Part shown: one piece after another, positions 1 to 11,600 of the stretch | How positions within the stretch are numbered: the first letter of the stretch is position 1 | Layout: each line of letters opens with the position of its first letter | IMG/VR virus record: IMGVR_UViG_3300032561_000012 | Coordinates: 20,543-84,542 of that record | Source of the DNA: a virus | Length of the DNA stretch: 64,000 nt | Strand: one strand, 5' to 3' | Position numbers and translations under genes: made by a program | Notes under the pieces: generated by a model | Databases searched by the model: none | Told to the model about the DNA's origin: nothing | Seen by the model: only the letters and a program-made list of their open reading frames with translations

Positions 1-676
1 CTGAGCCTACATTGTTTAGATCACTACGGAAATAACTAGCCGCTGGATATGCGCCTAGATAGCTAGCATTATTAGCTGTGCCATAGATAGTATAACTACT
101 ATTCATGTTATAGCCAGCTTGGATAACTGTATTAAAACCTGAGATAGGTGTAGCTAACGTAAATGTTGCTGAGCTAATAATTGCAGTGCGAGTACCATCT
201 AAGTAAATTGATACCACATCGTGTGGATTACTACCAGTATCAAGTAATTGTTCCCATACTGCACCACTACCGTTGCGTTGTGGGCCTACTAAGACCCAAC
301 TGGTGCTGCCAAGACAAACATAAAGTTGGTTGTATGTGGTATCTAGATAAAAGCTACCTGCTACTGCTGAAATTGTAGGAACACCGCTTGATGATCCAGT
401 AATTGCTGTGCCTACAGGTACCCATGCATTGGATCCGTTGTAGACATACATTACGTTGCTGGTTGAATTGTACCACAGTTGTCCCACTTGCGGACTTGTT
501 GGACTTGTGCTATTGGAAAAGTTTACCAATAGTGCCAATTGATCAGTGACCATGATCTGGCCATAGTTACTGTAGTTACGTCCCACCAGCGTCAAGCTAG
601 TAGTGGTATTGTCTACGGTACCATCTGCAATAGTGCCTAGCGTTTGTCCATTGGGTAGTGTTATATTGTACGACAT
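1..676 (-). CDS. Tail-fibre-like structural protein, cut by the left window edge
   Basis: Reads leftwards from an ATG at 676 and leaves the window with no stop, so about 225 N-terminal residues are present and the C-terminus is missing. The protein begins MSYNITLPNG and is rich in Ser, Thr, Asn and Gly with almost no charged stretches, which fits a beta-structured fibre or adaptor. A strand pair with GQLWYNST and then VYNGSNAWVPVG (about residues 70-95) is a style repeated in fibres of T4-like marine phages, and a similar pair (SFYLDTT, then YVCLGSTSWVLVG) follows. An AGGA ribosome site lies 7 nt before the ATG, and the upstream gene stops 13 nt earlier, so it is the distal part of the leftward late operon. 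The exact role is unknown. Confidence 0.65.
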   Translation of the reverse strand, partial: MSYNITLPNGQTLGTIADGTVDNTTTSLTLVGRNYSNYGQIMVTDQLALLVNFSNSTSPTSPQVGQLWYNSTSNVMYVYNGSNAWVPVGTAITGSSSGVPTISAVAGSFYLDTTYNQLYVCLGSTSWVLVGPQRNGSGAVWEQLLDTGSNPHDVVSIYLDGTRTAIISSATFTLATPISGFNTVIQAGYNMNSSYTIYGTANNASYLGAYPAASYFRSDLNNVGS

Positions 677-689
677 TTTATTATCCTAG

Positions 690-1304
690 TTATGCTGTCA
701 AATTAGTTAGCGTTTGAATTCTCACAGTATAATCGATCTGTATAAGTCTATTCAGTGCCTTCTGCACTGGACTGAAAATCACGTGTGTTAGCAGTGGTAA
801 CCCTGCACCTAATCCACTGGCTCCTGCTACTGAACCAAATAAGCCCAATTCGTCAAATACAAAGTCGCCGTTAAGCGTTTGGCTGTTATCATATACTGCT
901 TGCCCGCTAGGTTCACCGTAGTCTAACAAACAGGTCACTACAATGTCAGTGTAGACTAACCCTGGTGTGTGGTTAATAGTAATATTGTTACGCAATGGGT
1001 CTGTATTGGCCGCATTGGTATTGTCTACAATTTTGTAGTATGTTGGGTTATACAAGTCAGCGTTTTGTACGTTGGTATTTGTAGGCAAGTAAGTAATAAC
1101 ACCTGTAGGGTCAACTGTAGTCCCACCATTACCAAAGTGCATTTCAGTAATAAAATTAGTACCTTTGTTGGCTACGTTTTGTGCTAGAGCAACACTCATG
1201 TTTTCATAATGGATAGCATTACACTTATCAACAAAGACTTCTTTGGTGATAGGATTGTGGATTTTTACAAATCCTTTAATGCTTAAATTAGTTGTTGAGT
1301 GCAT
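690..1304 (-). CDS. Virion structural protein, fibre or baseplate adaptor type
   Basis: A 204-residue protein in the leftward fibre cluster. Its N-terminal segment (about residues 8-37) contains KIHNPITKEVFVDK followed by NAIHYENMSVALAQ. The rest is Asn/Thr-rich, with GNGGTTVDPTG near residue 60 and DFVFDELGLFG near residue 150. A DELGLF-type motif is common in phage tail-collar and fibre-attachment proteins; that is family knowledge, not proof. Its ATG is 1 nt downstream of the stop of the tiny upstream gene, with which it shares the KIxxPxTKxVFV motif. It probably connects fibres to the baseplate or is a fibre subunit. No enzymatic motif is visible. Confidence 0.6.
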   Translation of the reverse strand: MHSTTNLSIKGFVKIHNPITKEVFVDKCNAIHYENMSVALAQNVANKGTNFITEMHFGNGGTTVDPTGVITYLPTNTNVQNADLYNPTYYKIVDNTNAANTDPLRNNITINHTPGLVYTDIVVTCLLDYGEPSGQAVYDNSQTLNGDFVFDELGLFGSVAGASGLGAGLPLLTHVIFSPVQKALNRLIQIDYTVRIQTLTNLTA

Positions 1305-1305
1305 C

Positions 1306-1461
1306 TTATGCTCTTCCCTTTACAAATACCTGTTTAGTCTGTGGATCAAATATTTTAATGTGTGCTTCTACACGAATACCACCGCGCTCGTCTGGAGCTT
1401 TTTTTGGTTGTTCAGTTTGTGTATTAGTGGTCATACTCTTATTTATCGCGTTTTTATCCAT
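1306..1461 (-). CDS. Small conserved-looking protein (51 aa), partial paralogue of its neighbour
   Basis: A 51-codon frame from ATG 1461 to TAA 1306; an in-frame ATG at 1434 would give 42 residues. The C-terminal half (IKIFDPQTKQVFVKGRA) matches the N-terminal KIHNPITKEVFVDK segment of the next gene, so the two look related. The N-terminus is Lys/Thr/Gln/Pro-rich and probably disordered. The stop is followed after 1 nt by the next ATG, which suggests translational coupling. A GATAAATA late-promoter match lies inside the first codons. If it is active, transcription would start close to ATG 1434, favouring the shorter form. Function unknown; perhaps a small structural or assembly factor. Confidence 0.55.
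   Translation of the reverse strand: MDKNAINKSMTTNTQTEQPKKAPDERGGIRVEAHIKIFDPQTKQVFVKGRA
1440..1447 (-). promoter_or_regulatory. Possible late promoter (GATAAATA)
   Basis: The minus strand reads GATAAATA, the most frequent form of the late-promoter motif in this window. It lies 5 nt before ATG 1434 but inside the longer reading of the small gene, so it may be fortuitous. Confidence 0.4.
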
Positions 1462-1469
1462 GATTATTC

Positions 1470-2645
1470 TTACCAAATTGCCAAGTTAGCACGGCGCCAT
1501 GTATTAGTAGCAATACATACATAAACATAGCCGCCATCGTAGGTAATTTGTCCTTTGGTGCCCACTGAGTTATTAGCTGTTGGAACATAAACGTTACTAA
1601 CTGTTAGATTACCACCAATTGTAACTCCTGTGTTGGCAAAAGTAGTGACTACGTTTGCGGCTAGCGTGCCACCTACGTGTACCTTAACTGTGGTACCTAA
1701 GGTATCTGTACCAAGCGTTAAATTGCCAGTGTTTACATACAAGTATCCGTCATCTTTACCACTGATAGTCCATGCGCTAGACACAAAGTTATTACCATTG
1801 ATACCCATGTCAATGTACTTGCTACTGTCTGTACCGTCTGGAGCAGTAGCAATAAAGTCTGCACTGTTGTTAGTGCCCACGCTGTCAATATTTTGGATAT
1901 TTAATTGTACAAAGCTATTAGCAGTGTTAACGGCATTTACTACCACATTACCAAATGCTATTGGGCTTGGGAACCCTACGTTTAACGCACCAAACACTGA
2001 GGTATTACCAGTGATGCTTAATGGGCCAATATTTCCAATGTAAGTTGGTAAGTAAGCGGCTACTTTGGTGTTACTGTAAAATGATTGGCTATTAACATAT
2101 CCTGTCATAGCTGTGTTAGCTGTGTTGGCCGCAGTATTAGCCGCAGTTACCTGTTGATTAATATAACTAACCACGCTGGTATTAGCAATATTGGCCGCTG
2201 TGTTAGCCGCTGTTACTTGACTGTTAACATACCCTGTCATTATAATGTTAGCAGTGTTTGCTGATGTGTTGGCCGCAGTTACTTGACTGCTAACATATCC
2301 TAACATGCCTATATTAGCTGAGGCAATGGCAGTTGCTTGTATGGTGTTGCCTCGATCAACGTAACCCTTCATGCCAACGTTGGCCGCAGTGATAGCAGTA
2401 TTTTCACCGCTGGTTGCGGCATCAACGTAGCCTTTCATTCCAACATTGGCTGCAGTAATTGAAGCGTTTACTGTTGCAATGTTAGCTGTAAGAGCTGTGT
2501 ATAAGTTACTGGTAAAATATGTACGCAGTGTACTTACATTAGCTTGTAACGTAGTCAGTGTGTTGGCAACATAGTCAATTACAGGAATACTTGTGGTATC
2601 TGCAGCTATGGTTAAATTTCCTAATTGGCTAATCTTAATTGTCAT
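1470..2645 (-). CDS. Repeat-containing tail-fibre protein
   Basis: A 391-residue protein starting MTIKISQLGN. Residues about 55-200 hold at least six imperfect repeats of roughly 20-25 residues built from (A/S)xTAAN followed by a GYV step (for example MKGYVD, MTGYVNSQ). These fit a trimeric shaft with coiled-coil or triple-helical character. The second half is beta-rich and ends with a SVGTKGQITYDGGYVYVC..W motif that is common at the C-terminus of phage fibre proteins. The start lies 2 nt after the stop of the giant upstream gene, and a GATAAATA late promoter lies 49 nt upstream inside that gene. It is most likely a fibre subunit in the baseplate-fibre operon. The receptor is unknown. Confidence 0.7.
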   Translation of the reverse strand: MTIKISQLGNLTIAADTTSIPVIDYVANTLTTLQANVSTLRTYFTSNLYTALTANIATVNASITAANVGMKGYVDAATSGENTAITAANVGMKGYVDRGNTIQATAIASANIGMLGYVSSQVTAANTSANTANIIMTGYVNSQVTAANTAANIANTSVVSYINQQVTAANTAANTANTAMTGYVNSQSFYSNTKVAAYLPTYIGNIGPLSITGNTSVFGALNVGFPSPIAFGNVVVNAVNTANSFVQLNIQNIDSVGTNNSADFIATAPDGTDSSKYIDMGINGNNFVSSAWTISGKDDGYLYVNTGNLTLGTDTLGTTVKVHVGGTLAANVVTTFANTGVTIGGNLTVSNVYVPTANNSVGTKGQITYDGGYVYVCIATNTWRRANLAIW

Positions 2646-2647
2646 TT

Positions 2648-5600
2648 TTATGTCTCAGTGTAAATTGTTACATTGCCTTCAGTGGCTATCATCATATTTA
2701 TCGCATTTTCAGTTGTTATAGCATTATTCATTCCTGGAATTATATTGCTATAAGTTGCTGGGTATGCCTTCATAACGTTTGCAGCCAATGTATCGCTGCC
2801 ATTCAACCCTGTACCATCTAGGGCTGTACCAGTACCGTTGTTGTAGAATACATTAGCATAGGTAATTAGATTACCGTAAGTGGTATTTGGTATTATTTGA
2901 CTAGCACTAGCATCAAACGCACTAGCACCAGCAAGGTGTGTAGCAGCCGCTGTGCCTTGTGTACCTCTACGTATTTGTCCTAGAGTATTTGTTACTACGT
3001 TAGCAGTCCAGTAAGTAATACGTTCAGCGTCAATGAATATCACACCAGGTTTTAAATTAACTGGGTCTGGCATAGTCAGTGCAGCCGCGTTAGCAACAAA
3101 AATATTGCCGTCTGTTAGGCCTAAACTATGTGTTAGTACAGTTGTGTTGGCGCTGCTGATACGTAGATAACTAGGTTTGTTAATCATGTTATCAAATATT
3201 CTATAGCCTAAAGTAACATTAGCACCATTTACAGTTACATTTGAAGTATAGATACGCATGTCTAATGTGTCAAATGTAATACCTGGCACTAGTTCTTCTG
3301 GAGCATGGCTATAGTATCTGTCAATATATTGTCCGCCACTTAGAACGATCTCTTCTGGTGTATTACCAGCCAGTTCCTCTGTGACATAGTTACTTTGATA
3401 GATTGTATCTAGAACATTAGTTGACAGTAAAGGTATACCGTCTTGGCTGTATTGTACGCTGTCATAACTGCTAAGGTCCCATGTGCGACCAAATCCTGGA
3501 CTTAGATCAAATCCTGCGCCAACCACTGGGCTACTTGGATATGTAATACCAGTTAGCAGTTGATCTAATGCATTGTATGTTGCTGTAATAGTAGTATCTG
3601 TAGCCAAGCTGACGTTGACACTTAGTGAAATTTGTGTTACACTAGTAATAACATTGCTCAAGTTAATTGTAACATTAGAAACTATGTTAGTAATGTATCC
3701 TGCTGTGACATTAGCACCACTGATAGTCATACCTTTTAATAGGTTACTTGCTGGGAACACATAGATAGTATTTGCACTTACCGCTGCATTAGCTACAGTA
3801 ATTGGCACTGTAATTGTGTCAACCACTGGCATTACATTGCTAGGTTCATAGTAACCTACAATACGATCACTGGCATTAGTAAACAGGTTAGCCGCATATA
3901 CTGTATAATCGCCTGAGAAGAATGTTCCAGATGTAATTATATTTGATTTAACCTGATATGCTTGACGTACTAGTACATTACCTTCAGGTTGTGCATAGGT
4001 TACAATTTGTCCTGCAATGTAATTGGTATATGGTTGCCATTGCTGAACTGTACTTGAATATGTAGTACGGTCAAATTTGATTGCTGTGTCAAAAGTTCTA
4101 ACCAATGGGTAAGCATTACCAGTTAGTAACGGTGTGTTGTTAGTGAATGGCAATTTAACCAATTGTGCATAAGCAGTAGCTGACACACTTGAGGTACCGT
4201 TAATAGTAACCACAGGTGTGGTAATATATCCGCTACCTGGGTTAGTAACTGTGATACTAACCACAGTTAAATTAGCATTACCAGTAACCGGTCCGCTCAT
4301 AACTGCGGTAGCAGTTGCTCCTGATCCTTTACCGTCAACACTTGAAATAGTTACCTGAGGAACAAAACTATAGTTTGCTCCTGTTGTTTCTACTATAACT
4401 GCACCGACCTGTAGTGTACGGTTATCGTACCATTGATTATAAGGGAATGTCTGCCAGGTAGCTTCATCTTCGCTGGTGTATGGTACTTCGCCGCTTGGAC
4501 TACGGAATATGCCGTAGCCTGTGCTGGTGTCATAGTATGCTGGCAAATCAAAGTCAGTAACACTACCACTATAAGTATCGTTGCCGGTGTAGTCAATTAA
4601 GTATTCACGTACTTTAGTTCTATATGGTTTTACTTCGTTAATATAGTCTTGATAGTAGGTTTGATTATCAACAATATAACTTGGGAATTGGCTTAGTGTA
4701 CGCAATTTGTGTGTTACACTGATAAAACTTGATTTAAATAGCCAATCAACATAGTTTTGTTCTGTTAGCAAGTAGTTTACTAAGATAAAGAACAAGTTAT
4801 TAAATTCACCTTGTAATTGGTCAATAAAGATATCATTGTTCAGCGCCTGTACAATAGCACGAATTTCATTGTTAGGGTCTTGGTCAAATCTGCTACTGTC
4901 AAAGTCTTGATTACCAAAACCTAAGGCATTATTAACAAAGTCACCAAGGCTGGTATTTAATTGTATAGTACCGTTTTGAATACCAACTACTTGGAATGTG
5001 CCATCAGTATTAACAACAAACAATCTCCAAGTACCATTACCAGTGGCATCACTTACATAGATGATTTCACCAGCCGCTGGTTTCAATGCCAAAGCATCAT
5101 TGGTTGTCATTACAGAAAAATTAGGTTTAGTTGCTGCACTATATCCTGTAGCATACCAATCAGTGTAGGTCCAATACAAGCTAGTCTTGTAGGCCTGTAC
5201 TTGTTCAATCTGCCAAAGTTTATCGGCAGTTAATACATACAACACCCAAAGACCGTTTTGTGTACTGTCGCTGGTCACTAATACCAGATAGCCCGGTGCT
5301 AATGACATAGTATCAATATAATTTAATTCTTCAACTGTTGATACACTTTGATCGTATGCACCCAATTTGTAATCAGGTTGCGGATCTTCTGCATACATGC
5401 CTGCTAGACTGTATTGTTCAACAATAGGATTAGCAATTAAAATACTATTTGCATACTGTACCATTTCTACCACAGCGGTTAGTCTGCCTTTGAACATACT
5501 TTGTCTTGGGCGTATGTCAATACCATAACGATCAGCGTCGCTGAGTGTTGGATCAGGTACTGTTTGACCAATGCTGTCTAATCCAGCCAAACTGTCAACT

Positions 5601-8600
5601 AGTTTATTGACAATTTTTACAGGTATTGGGTCACTAGGATTACCTTTTTGTACTAGTTCGTATTCGCTGTGTATCATATCACTGTTGATCAACAGTTGAT
5701 AGTCTAAGTGCATGATGGTATTGTCAGCTGACAAGTACGATCCTACATTGTAGAATGCAATGGCCTGCGGACTGATTACCGCTGCATAAGCTAGGCCTTG
5801 ATTCTTAGGATTCTGTATATAGTCTGCTATCACACTAGTAGGCAAATGTCTAGTAGGATTATTAGGATCTACAGTAGTTTTGCCTGTGACCCAATAATAG
5901 TAGTTAGTAGTGATAATATTTGTAGTTGGATCTACATAGGTAATCTCTACATAAGCACTGTTATCAGCATATTTAGGTTGACCGTCGCCACCGTTAGCCA
6001 CGTACTGACTTGGTAGGTAGATACTCTTTACCCACTCACAAACTTCAATAACAGCACCTGGGAATAAATTACCCCAATTGATACTACGATATGTTATTTT
6101 ATCATTGAGGTTAGTATCTTGTTCATAGTCTATGTAGCGAACTTGACTTAGGTTCCACCAAACTCGCCCAACTTGTAGATCACCCCAGTAGACATTTGAA
6201 TTGATGTCTGCATTGGCATTAGTACCTACATTGTATTGTGCAGGATCATATTCTGTCTTGTAACTGATTTCTTGCTCAGCTTCGCCTAGTATACGACCTT
6301 TAGCTGGATCAATGAATTGTAGATCATCAATAATTGTATTGGTTAGATTATTGTATAGATATGCTCTGGTTAAACTGTCTGGATCAACTTTAGCCTGTTG
6401 ATATCTAATCAATCCCCAACCGCGAGCCAGCGTTGGGTTTTCAAATATGTACACAGCGCCTGTGCCGCTAGGTTCACCATTGACTGTAGCACCTGGTGCC
6501 GAAACAACAACAAAGGTTTCTTTAACATCAAGAGAGTAACCAAACTCTGCACCTGATGCTAATAGTCCTGGATCTAGGTTTTGACAGTATTGATATCTAC
6601 CTGGAGTATATACGTCATCGCGCGGATCATCGTACAGTTCATAAATGTAAGTACTACCACTGCCAGGAATACTGTCAAACCATTTGGTTGTGGTACGATC
6701 AAATGTAGTACTGTTAGTAGTAGTAGCAACATCAAATGTAGTGTATCTATGTGTAGTACCACGTGCCGCACCAATAACCAACATGTAGGCATTTTGTGCA
6801 ATCTTAACTTGGCTACCAAAGTATTCGCCAGGTTGACCAAATGGATTAACAATAATCTGCATGAATGCGAATAGTCTAAGGTCAGCATCAGCATATACAC
6901 CTGGACTACCAGGAGTACGTATACCTGACAGAATACGCAGTTGGTCTTTAGCTACAGTAACATCTGAGTTTAAGCGCAATAGACCATTTTGATTGACCGC
7001 ACTAACACCTAAGATTTGTGCATCGTTAACATCTTTAACAATACTGTCTAAGCTGGCCATTGGGTAAGCTGTGGTTGTAATTGATGTGTTAGCCCAGATG
7101 TGGCTGTTATTATTCCATACTGGATTTACAATAGCAACAACATTAGCACCTGTTGAACTTTGGCCATAGTTGAATAAGATATTACCAGTGTAGTTTGTAA
7201 CTGTGACAAATTGACTATTGGTTACGTTGGCCAATACTACTACATTAGCATAAACTCCACTGCCTTGATTTTGACTGATGGTCTGACCAGCCACGGCTGT
7301 GATATTACTGCTGAGTGCTAGTATATTAGCCGCCTGTCCGTTATAGGTCGTTGGCATCATACGTGCTGATACAATAACTTCAAAGTTTTGTAAACGTATA
7401 CTATCGCCAGGTGTGAATACTGGATTTACAGCATAGCCAGTGTTGGTACCGTATAAGCGACCTCTGTTATGGAATTTCCAAATAGCACCACTGTTGTATT
7501 CTGTACCATTGGCATAGTAAGGGGCACCTGTATAGATTGCACAGTTAATACCGCAAACTGTTAGACTGGTACCAAATGCTGCACCTGCTTGTAAGGCTGT
7601 TAGAGTATTTTCTAAGCTGTCAACTCCAATTAATCTTTCTAATAGATTAAAGTCATTGACTTCAATGTATAACACATGACCTACTTCTGGTGGGTCAATA
7701 AATTCAATAGTATAAGTACCTGTTACTGTGTAGTTAGTAACTTCATTACCGTCAATAGTTACTTTATAAACTGGACCAATTGGATTTCTAGTTGTGTAGA
7801 TTAATCCACCTGTGGTTTTAAATGCTTCTATCACACGATCGTAGATGTAAATACAACCTGCACCTACTAGTAGATTGCCACCTTCGCCTGCTACAGTATC
7901 ACCAGGTGCACCAATAGCAATCTGTGCGCCATCAAAGCTAGCTGACAGTGAGTGACCAAAATTAGCAAAGGTATTTGCTGGATTTGGATTTTGAATATTC
8001 TTAACTAGTTTATAGTAAGGTTGTTGCACAATACTGATGTCACTTTGTACTACATTTGCAGTAAAGTAAACTGTACTACCACTTAAGGTATAGTCTTGGT
8101 TAGGAATATATGTTTTGTTACTGCTGGTAATTAATAGCGATGTAGCATCGTTAGCGGCATACGGAGTAAATGTCAACGGAATACTATTAGTAACACTGGC
8201 ATTTACAACATTAGTTACATAAACTCCTGCATCAACACTTTGAATGCTGATATTGCCAGCTACATAGGTGTTGCCAATTAAGACATTAGAGCCTATGGCA
8301 AAATTGCTAACTAAATTTGTCAATACAACTACACTAGAATTACTTACTGTTGCAGCCAATGAGCCTTGTGCGCCTGACACTGATTGGTTAATCAATTGAG
8401 TAGCTGTTGCTGAAATATTACCGCTGAGAGTTAGGGTAACTTGATCTTTAACTGACACTGTTTGTTGTTGGAATGGAACAAAACGACTTAGGCCGTAGGC
8501 ATAAACATTGTTGTTACCTGCCGCTCCCACGTATAACCATTCACCGTCTTGATTAAACTGTATGCTAGACCCAAACAAATCACCTACATTGCCACCTACT

Positions 8601-11600
8601 ATGATTTGCTTACGATCAAATGTACTTGAACTTACAGTCTTGCTGTAGATGTACACATATCCTGTATTGCCTGAAGTACCGCTGTTAGGTGCCCCCACAG
8701 CCAATACATCACTGTTATTAGCATCAACAGATAAGTCTACAGCCTGACCAAATGCGCTGGTGTTTGTACCAAGTGGTTGTACAGTTACACCTTCAGCAAA
8801 CGTGCCTGCGTAATTTTTTAAGAATGTGTTAACAGATCCCACGCCGTTTAAAGCAGTTGGCGATCCCACAGCTACCACAAGGTTGTCTGCGCTCATAGCT
8901 ACGCTAGTGCCAAAACCGTCGCCTTGGGTGTATTCATTAACACCTTTAGTCACCTGTTGTGTGAAATTCCAAGGATGTGCTTTTTCATAGACATTCCAAA
9001 GATGTTCAACTGTAGCCACAGGACTTCCCATGGCCAATGTTGTAGCGGCATTATCATCAATCCAGATCTTTTCTCCTACTTGCCATCCGTGTGGCGGATT
9101 ACCTGCATAACCATATAGACGTGCATCTTCCATGTATTGGAAACGCATACTGTCTAATCTATATAAGATACCAGACCCTGTTTGTGTAGTCAGTGATGAG
9201 ACGTTTGAAGGACTACCAAGATATTTTACCATGATGTTGTTGAGATCAACAACTTTGTACACTTGATAGAAACCATCAAATGCTGTGCTAAAATTCTTAA
9301 TTAAAAACACACTGCCTTCAGTAGTGGCTGTACCTGCTACAAAATTATGCGGTGCTTGTGTGGTAAAGGTAATATAATTGTTTAGACTATTAGCTACCTG
9401 AGTTACCAAATTGTTTGTTTCAGTTACACGATAGACATTCCAATCACGTTTAAAGTCTTTGGCTACCCAAATACGATATCCACTGCCCATGCTGGCAATA
9501 TTATTGTCTAGGTCAACGTAATTAGCAAGATCAAATATAGTTAGATCAACGTCTTGTGAGTTAACATATCCTGCTGTAGGAATATCGTTGTCATAGTTAC
9601 TGTGACTGGTTCTAATTAAAGCAATGTTGCCATTATAGGTACCGTATGATCCATATAGTTGACTTTGATTGAATACAGCAACACCATCACCTAGATTATT
9701 ATTTTCTGCTGTGACAAACTGCGCTACACTTGGGTTTACACCAAATGCTTTTTCATTCAATGGAATTTCAATATAAGGATTGCTGTCTAGTGCTCCGTAA
9801 GCACCCACACGTATAGCCCACTCTTCATAGAATTTAATGTCACTGGTCAAGTTATTAAATGTAGCACGCAACATTTGATTAACAGCATTTGCTGAACCTT
9901 TTTGTGCAATATACCCTTTGTAGAATTCTATTTGTGTGGTTTTAGTTAGGCCCAGGTCACTAAGATATTGACGAGGCTTGTAGCCAATTAATGTATGGCT
10001 GTAAGTTAAATTGTCTTTGTCTTTGATCTCACCGTAGCTGTCATAGTATGACTGTGCTTCTACAGCCAATGTTGAGAAGTTAGGTAATAGGCCTTTTTGT
10101 ATTTGATTGCTGGTCAACTGACTCCAATATTGGAATTGGAAAGTTGGGCTAGCAATGATATCTTGCAAGGCTGTATAGTATTGACTCTTGTATTCAACGA
10201 TATCACCTTGAAGGTAATCTTGTCCTTGATTCCAACTGTCGACTACACCTGAACTATAGATAAATCCAGGAGCATATAAACTACCGTCCCACGCAGCAGT
10301 TTTCTGACCAATTAGTTTTAGACGGTATTGACGATTACCTGTTTCTGGTTGATATATCACATCATCAAACACTGTGGTGTTGTCAAATATCAAAATATGT
10401 TCGTACTGTACTAGGTCAACTTCAACATATCCAATAACACTTGCTGGATCAGTCAGTGATAATTTAAATGTTGTAGGAGTACGTAAGACCGAGTAGTTGT
10501 TATTTCTAACTAGGTTAAAGTTTTGATCAATAACTTTACTACCGTACTGACTATCAGTAATACCAGCAGTAATACTGTTGACACTGATAGCAGTTAAAGT
10601 ATCTGCCACAGGACTTAAGACTAAGATACTACCTGGTTTCCAGCCCTGTTGTGCCCAGTATAAGAATTCTTTAACTGATAAGTTCCAGTCACGTATTTCA
10701 CCTAAGTTAGGATCTACAAGTCCAAATGTAAAGCCCTGTGCTACCAAATAACGTTGGTAGCTGATTAAGAAGTCAGCTATCTGTTGTTGTGTGCTAAATT
10801 CAAAACCGTATGGAACTTTTAGTTTTAAGTTTTGATAGTTATTGAATAGTGTAGCTGTGCTGTTCAACACTGTGGTCTTATTAGCATTACTATTAACCAC
10901 ACTAGGGATAATTGTAAAGTAACTGTTTTGTAAATCATAGCCACGAACACTGTAACCATTTGTGGTCTTTTCTACAATAACTGCACTGTAGATTAATTTA
11001 CCTACAGGTACTGGGCCTTCTACAGTCCATACTTTGTAGTTTTCGTTAGGTATGACAATACTGTTATTAGTACTGGTTGGACTGACCTGTTCTGCTAATA
11101 CCTCAAGATATTTTTGATCAGTGAAGCCTGCAGCCGCATAGGCTAGGTTAACAGTAAATGATTTAATAAATGGGCTGATGTATGATTCAGGATTGATACC
11201 TTGATTACGTAGGTATTCTGCTATCCAGTTAATGTATCCTGCACCACGATACACTGTGCCTGAGCTAGTATCACCATTGAAGTCAACTTGATCTTGTGTT
11301 ATGTGATGATTAGTGTTACGTGTTAAATACTGCTCTGACCCTATCACTAATCCACTGCTAGTATCTTGAAGAGTGTTTAATTGATTAAATTGAGAATAAT
11401 TGTAAGTATCAATCAACAACCCAAAATATTTACCTGGTTTAGCCAGTGCAATAGCCTGTTGAACTGCGTATGGGAATTCGCTACTTGAGCGCCAAGCATA
11501 CTCTACTGGACCATATTGGCCCACTGCCCAACTCTGTGCCATTTTTCTGCTGTTGATTGATTTGGCCATTATCTGTGCTGGACTTAGCAAGTTACCGTTT

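Noticed and set aside
2090-2460. Regular short repeats in the minus-strand fibre gene as a CRISPR array
   Set aside because: The units are imperfect, in frame and encode AAN...GYV protein repeats; no constant repeat with unique spacers exists.
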